From JAAYCT01 sp964499575 (GTDB taxonomy: Bacteria > Bacillota > Clostridia > Saccharofermentanales > Saccharofermentanaceae): a stretch of 8,590 nucleotides of DNA. The notes beneath the pieces were generated by a model. That model saw only the letters and a list, made by a program, of their open reading frames with translations. It had not been told where the DNA came from and did not search any database. Of this stretch, positions 6,275 through 8,590 are shown one piece after another. Location: positions 1 through 8,590 of the forward strand of contig CAZCLK010000037.1 in NCBI GenBank assembly GCA_964499575.1, given 5' to 3'. Both the position numbers and the translations under genes were made by a program. Each line of letters begins with the position of its first letter. The first letter of the stretch is position 1.

Positions 6275-6313
6275 GTGTTGATGGGTGGTTCGATCGGCCT
6301 GTGCGCCGAGGGG

Positions 6314-6730
6314 TTATCCCCGGATCGAATTTTTGCTTTGGAACGCACCGACCAAATACAAGACGGGCAAAGCAAGTCCGGACACCAGGTTGACCGGATT
6401 GAAATCTCCGCCGCTTACAACGGTCAATACATTACCGATCAGAGACGCTGCAACCGCGACAATACCGGCTATGATGCAGACGCTTGCCTTTTCGGGTTTT
6501 GCGGCGTTCATGACTCCGAGAACACCGGCAACCAGTGTGATGAGCGAGCCGACGATCGAAAGGATCAGAGCGACCTTCAGCATCTCTTCATTGACTTCCA
6601 GCCCCTTTTCCTCGGCGAGTTCGACGAATATTGAGAGGCCGACAACCGCGACGGCGCCGACAATCATGCCGATGATACCGCCGATGATCATCAAAATTCC
6701 GCAAATTTTCAGTAACTTATTCTCTCCCAT
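6314..6730 (-). CDS. Small four-helix integral membrane protein of unknown function
   Basis: The 138-residue product is almost entirely hydrophobic, with about four predicted membrane segments: around 7-33 (glycine- and isoleucine-rich), 51-74, 82-105 and 113-128. A short acidic loop (about 36-50, ELAEEKGLEVNEEML) separates the first two, and the tail ends in SKNSIRG. No enzymatic motif is visible. The architecture resembles small DUF4064-like membrane proteins, but I cannot assign a family. The ATG at 6730 is chosen because GGGAGGG lies 7 nt upstream; a longer frame to 6760 would put that site inside the coding region. It has its own terminator and lies downstream of rpsT, which is separately terminated, so it is probably monocistronic. 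No convincing -35/-10 pair was found. Confidence 0.8.
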   Translation of the reverse strand: MGENKLLKICGILMIIGGIIGMIVGAVAVVGLSIFVELAEEKGLEVNEEMLKVALILSIVGSLITLVAGVLGVMNAAKPEKASVCIIAGIVAVAASLIGNVLTVVSGGDFNPVNLVSGLALPVLYLVGAFQSKNSIRG

Positions 6731-6913
6731 TTCTGTACCCTCCCTCATTTTTTGGACCAAAACTCAAACATTGTTTCTACATTAACACAAAATTTTTAAT
6801 GCTGTCTATCTTTATCTTCGAAAATTACATGCTTCCGTTCCGTCTTCCCGCACAGCCCGCCGCGGATCAAACCGATGCTGTGCCGTTCACGAGCGCGCCG
6901 GAATTTTTCGCGC

Positions 6914-6942
6914 AAAAAAAGACCGTCTCCACGGAGACGGTC
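6914..6942 (-). terminator. Intrinsic terminator of rpsT
   Basis: On the minus strand a perfect 9-bp stem GACCGTCTC/GAGACGGTC with a CGTG loop is followed directly by seven T residues (6920-6914). It starts about 25 nt after the rpsT stop codon. This is a textbook rho-independent terminator and is unrelated to the family A hairpins. Confidence 0.95.
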
Positions 6943-6967
6943 CCGTTTCTTCTTCAACAAAAGCGGA

Positions 6968-7246
6968 TTACTCTGCTAGCTTGGCGGCGTTCGCGGCCTT
7001 CGCCATGCGCGACTTACTGCGATCGGCGGCCTTCTTGTGAATCAAATTCTTCGCGGCGGCCTGGTCGAGAGCCTTCTGTGCGTTCTTGACCGAAACGTCG
7101 ACTTGATCGGCCGACGCATCCGACGAGGCGACGGAGGCCTTCGCCTTCTTGATCACCGTGCGCAGCTCGCTCTTCATCATCTTGTTCTGTGCGTTCTTCT
7201 TCTCGCTGACACGCACGCGCTTCATTGCAGCTTTGTTGTTCGGCAT
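6968..7246 (-). CDS. rpsT: 30S ribosomal protein S20
   Basis: S20 binds 16S rRNA early in assembly of the small subunit. The 92-residue product is lysine- and alanine-rich and helical, slightly longer than the usual 85-90. Family signatures are the N-terminal MPNNKAAMKRVRVSEKKNAQNK (Met1-Lys22), SELRTVIKKAK (26-36) and NLIHKKAADRSKSRMAKAAN (67-86), matching the conserved IHKN-KAARKKSRLAK region near the C-terminus. The ATG at 7246 is chosen because GGAGG lies 8 nt upstream; an in-frame ATG at 7261 overlaps that site and adds MEVKG, so it is not the start. It is monocistronic, with promoter 7284-7312 and terminator 6914-6942, and is divergent from the DUF4349 gene. Confidence 0.97.
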   Translation of the reverse strand: MPNNKAAMKRVRVSEKKNAQNKMMKSELRTVIKKAKASVASSDASADQVDVSVKNAQKALDQAAAKNLIHKKAADRSKSRMAKAANAAKLAE

Positions 7247-7283
7247 ACCCTTCACCTCCATCTTTTTTCTTACAGACTAAGAG

Positions 7284-7312
7284 ATTCTAACATGATTTCG
7301 GGACCGATGCAA
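7284..7312 (-). promoter_or_regulatory. Promoter of rpsT
   Basis: On the minus strand, TAGAAT (7289-7284, 5 of 6 to consensus) is preceded by TGT, giving an extended -10. A weak -35 TTGCAT (7312-7307) lies exactly 17 nt upstream. The predicted start is near 7277, leaving a leader of about 30 nt that carries the GGAGG site. Confidence 0.6.
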
Positions 7313-7390
7313 TACTTCCGGCGAATGAATCGTCTATTTGTTGACCGCAAATCAGAGCGTCGCGAACCGACATTTTCGATCGCCCGTTCA

Positions 7391-7419
7391 TTGACACGCA
7401 AAGCGCGGGAAATGATAAT
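7391..7419 (+). promoter_or_regulatory. Near-consensus promoter of the DUF4349 lipoprotein gene
   Basis: A perfect TTGACA (7391-7396) and GATAAT (7414-7419, 5 of 6) are separated by 17 nt. The predicted start is near 7426, about 20 nt before the ATG, leaving just room for the AAGGAGG ribosome site. This is the strongest promoter in the window and suggests good constitutive expression. Confidence 0.8.
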
Positions 7420-7446
7420 GATATAGAGGGTCATAAGGAGGACACG

Positions 7447-8475
7447 ATGATGAAAACAAAGGTTATTTCTCTGGTGATTGCAGCAACGATGCTTCTGTTC
7501 CTGATCTCCGGATGCGCGGCCGCCGAGAAGGCGGCAGAAGTTGCCCGGGACGACTCCGGGGTCGCTCCGGAGTATGCAGATGAGAATAAAACGATTTCCG
7601 AAGAAGATTCCGGAAGCGCTTACGCGCCCGATCTGAACTCGGACGTTCCCCAGAATTCCGGCAAAAAGATCATCTACACCGCCAACATTGCCGTCGAGGT
7701 CGAAAGCGTCAAGGACGCCATGGAAACGATATCGTCCGCGGCGGCGGAACTCGGCGGATTCGTGGCCGGTTCGGATTACAGAAACGACAACCGGATCTCC
7801 GGCACCATTTCCGTACGGATACCGCCCGAAAAGCTCGGCGAGCTCAGCAGTCGGATCGGCGGGCTCGGAAAAATACTCAGTAACAACCTCACTTCCCAAG
7901 ACGTCACGATGCAGTACGTCGACATCAGCTCCCGACTCGCGAATGCCGAAGCGCAGGAAGCGCAATTGCTCGAGATCATGGAGCGGGCGACCGAGATCGC
8001 GGACGTTCTGGCCATCCGCACCGAACTGAATACTGTTCAGCAGGAAATCGAGGTGTATAAAGGCCAGCTCCGTTATTTCGACAACATGGTGGACTTTTCG
8101 ACCGTGACCGTATTCCTTTCAGAAATCTACGTCCCGAAGTCCCCCGAAGCGGAAGCCGACAAGGGTATTCTCGCCCGTTGGGATCTGGATTACATCGGAA
8201 CGAATGTATCGAAAGGCTTTAAGAACAGCCTGACCTTCGTCGGCAATGCGCTCGGGTTCATCCTGATCCTTTTGAGCTACCTTCTGGTCCCGCTTCTTTT
8301 AATCGGCGCGATCGTTTTCGGCATTATCTTCATCACCAAGCGCATTAAGAAGCACTTCCGCAAGTCCCCGAAGCAGACCGCCCCGTACGGCTATACACCT
8401 CCGATAATACAATCTCCTCCGGTCGGACAGGTCTCCCATCCGGTTTCCTCCCCCACGAAGAAAGACGGTAAATAG
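7447..8475 (+). CDS. DUF4349 domain-containing lipoprotein
   Basis: The 342-residue product begins with a lipoprotein signal: MMKTK, a hydrophobic stretch (6-20) and the lipobox LISGC, with lipidated Cys at 23. A low-complexity acidic linker follows (about 30-70). The DUF4349 domain covers about 73-226, from KKIIYTANIAVEV through the GGFV segment (103-106) and ISVRIPPEKL (121-130) to a coiled-coil-like helical hairpin (about 160-212) and the strand MVDFSTVTVFLSE. A C-terminal membrane segment (about 263-297) is followed by the basic KRIKKHFRK, and then a Pro-rich tail (311-336). This is the usual layout of DUF4349 proteins, which are cell-surface proteins of unknown function. Two adjacent ATGs (7447 and 7450) could start it; AAGGAGG is 5 nt from the first and 8 nt from the second, so the second may be used. 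It has its own strong promoter. Confidence 0.93.
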   Translation: MMKTKVISLVIAATMLLFLISGCAAAEKAAEVARDDSGVAPEYADENKTISEEDSGSAYAPDLNSDVPQNSGKKIIYTANIAVEVESVKDAMETISSAAAELGGFVAGSDYRNDNRISGTISVRIPPEKLGELSSRIGGLGKILSNNLTSQDVTMQYVDISSRLANAEAQEAQLLEIMERATEIADVLAIRTELNTVQQEIEVYKGQLRYFDNMVDFSTVTVFLSEIYVPKSPEAEADKGILARWDLDYIGTNVSKGFKNSLTFVGNALGFILILLSYLLVPLLLIGAIVFGIIFITKRIKKHFRKSPKQTAPYGYTPPIIQSPPVGQVSHPVSSPTKKDGK

Positions 8476-8501
8476 TTGCTCTCTGGTTTTTACAAAACAG
8501 G

Positions 8502-8590
8502 GCTGTCTCAAAACGAAGGATAACCAAGCGGCGGGCATAAGGCGAACATTCCCGATGTGCGTATGCGCTTTTTGAGGCCAACGCTTAGCG
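8502..8590. repeat. MITE-like palindromic repeat (family B, copy 2, cut by window edge)
   Basis: This element starts 27 bp after the stop of the DUF4349 gene and aligns with 5903-5990 at about 77 of 88 positions plus one single-base gap. It begins with GCTGTCTCA and reaches GCTTAGCG at the window edge; by comparison with copy 1, ACAGC should follow. The inner stem is GCATA/TATGC (8535-8539 with 8562-8566), where copy 1 has TCATA/TATGA, so that closing base pair is preserved by change on both sides. The outer ATAACC arm is not matched here, because copy 1 GGTTAT is replaced by GGCCAA. Confidence 0.75.

Noticed and set aside
6968..7261. Longer rpsT starting at 7261 (MEVKG prefix)
   Set aside because: That ATG overlaps the GGAGG ribosome site of the canonical S20 start MPNNK at 7246.

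Overview
The window looks like a chromosomal segment of a moderately GC-rich anaerobic member of the Bacillota, probably class Clostridia. The evidence is strong GGAGG-type ribosome binding sites, a TmcAL (YlbM-type) tRNA acetate ligase, a DUF4349 lipoprotein, and a pta-ackA acetate pathway. The species cannot be named from the sequence. No phage, IS transposase, defence gene, tRNA, rRNA or CRISPR array is visible.

Layout from left to right. (1) Positions 1-204 hold a tandem array of about 74-bp units, each with a long hairpin; it enters from the left edge. (2) A hairpin terminator (402-455) ends a minus-strand operon, read right to left as pta (1798-2799) then ackA (502-1716), with a good promoter at 2860-2888. 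(3) A minus-strand gene of unknown function (3095-4438) encodes a membrane-anchored helical protein; its stop codon lies in one of two 35-bp direct repeats. (4) Divergent from it, tmcAL (4561-5874, plus strand) encodes tRNA(Met) cytidine acetate ligase. (5) Positions 5875-6313, between convergent genes, are filled with palindromic repeats. (6) A small four-helix membrane protein gene (6314-6730) and rpsT (ribosomal protein S20, 6968-7246) lie on the minus strand, each with its own terminator. (7) A DUF4349 lipoprotein gene (7447-8475, plus strand) has a near-consensus promoter and is followed by a second copy of the palindromic repeat.

Metabolically, Pta and AckA convert acetyl-CoA through acetyl phosphate to acetate plus ATP. 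TmcAL, two genes away, uses acetate plus ATP to acetylate the wobble cytidine of elongator tRNA(Met). A functional link between acetate production and tRNA modification is plausible but is only an inference from proximity. The least ordinary content is intergenic: at least three families of small structured repeats, several at gene 3' ends. Two of them differ between copies by base changes that preserve pairing, as expected if the folded form matters.
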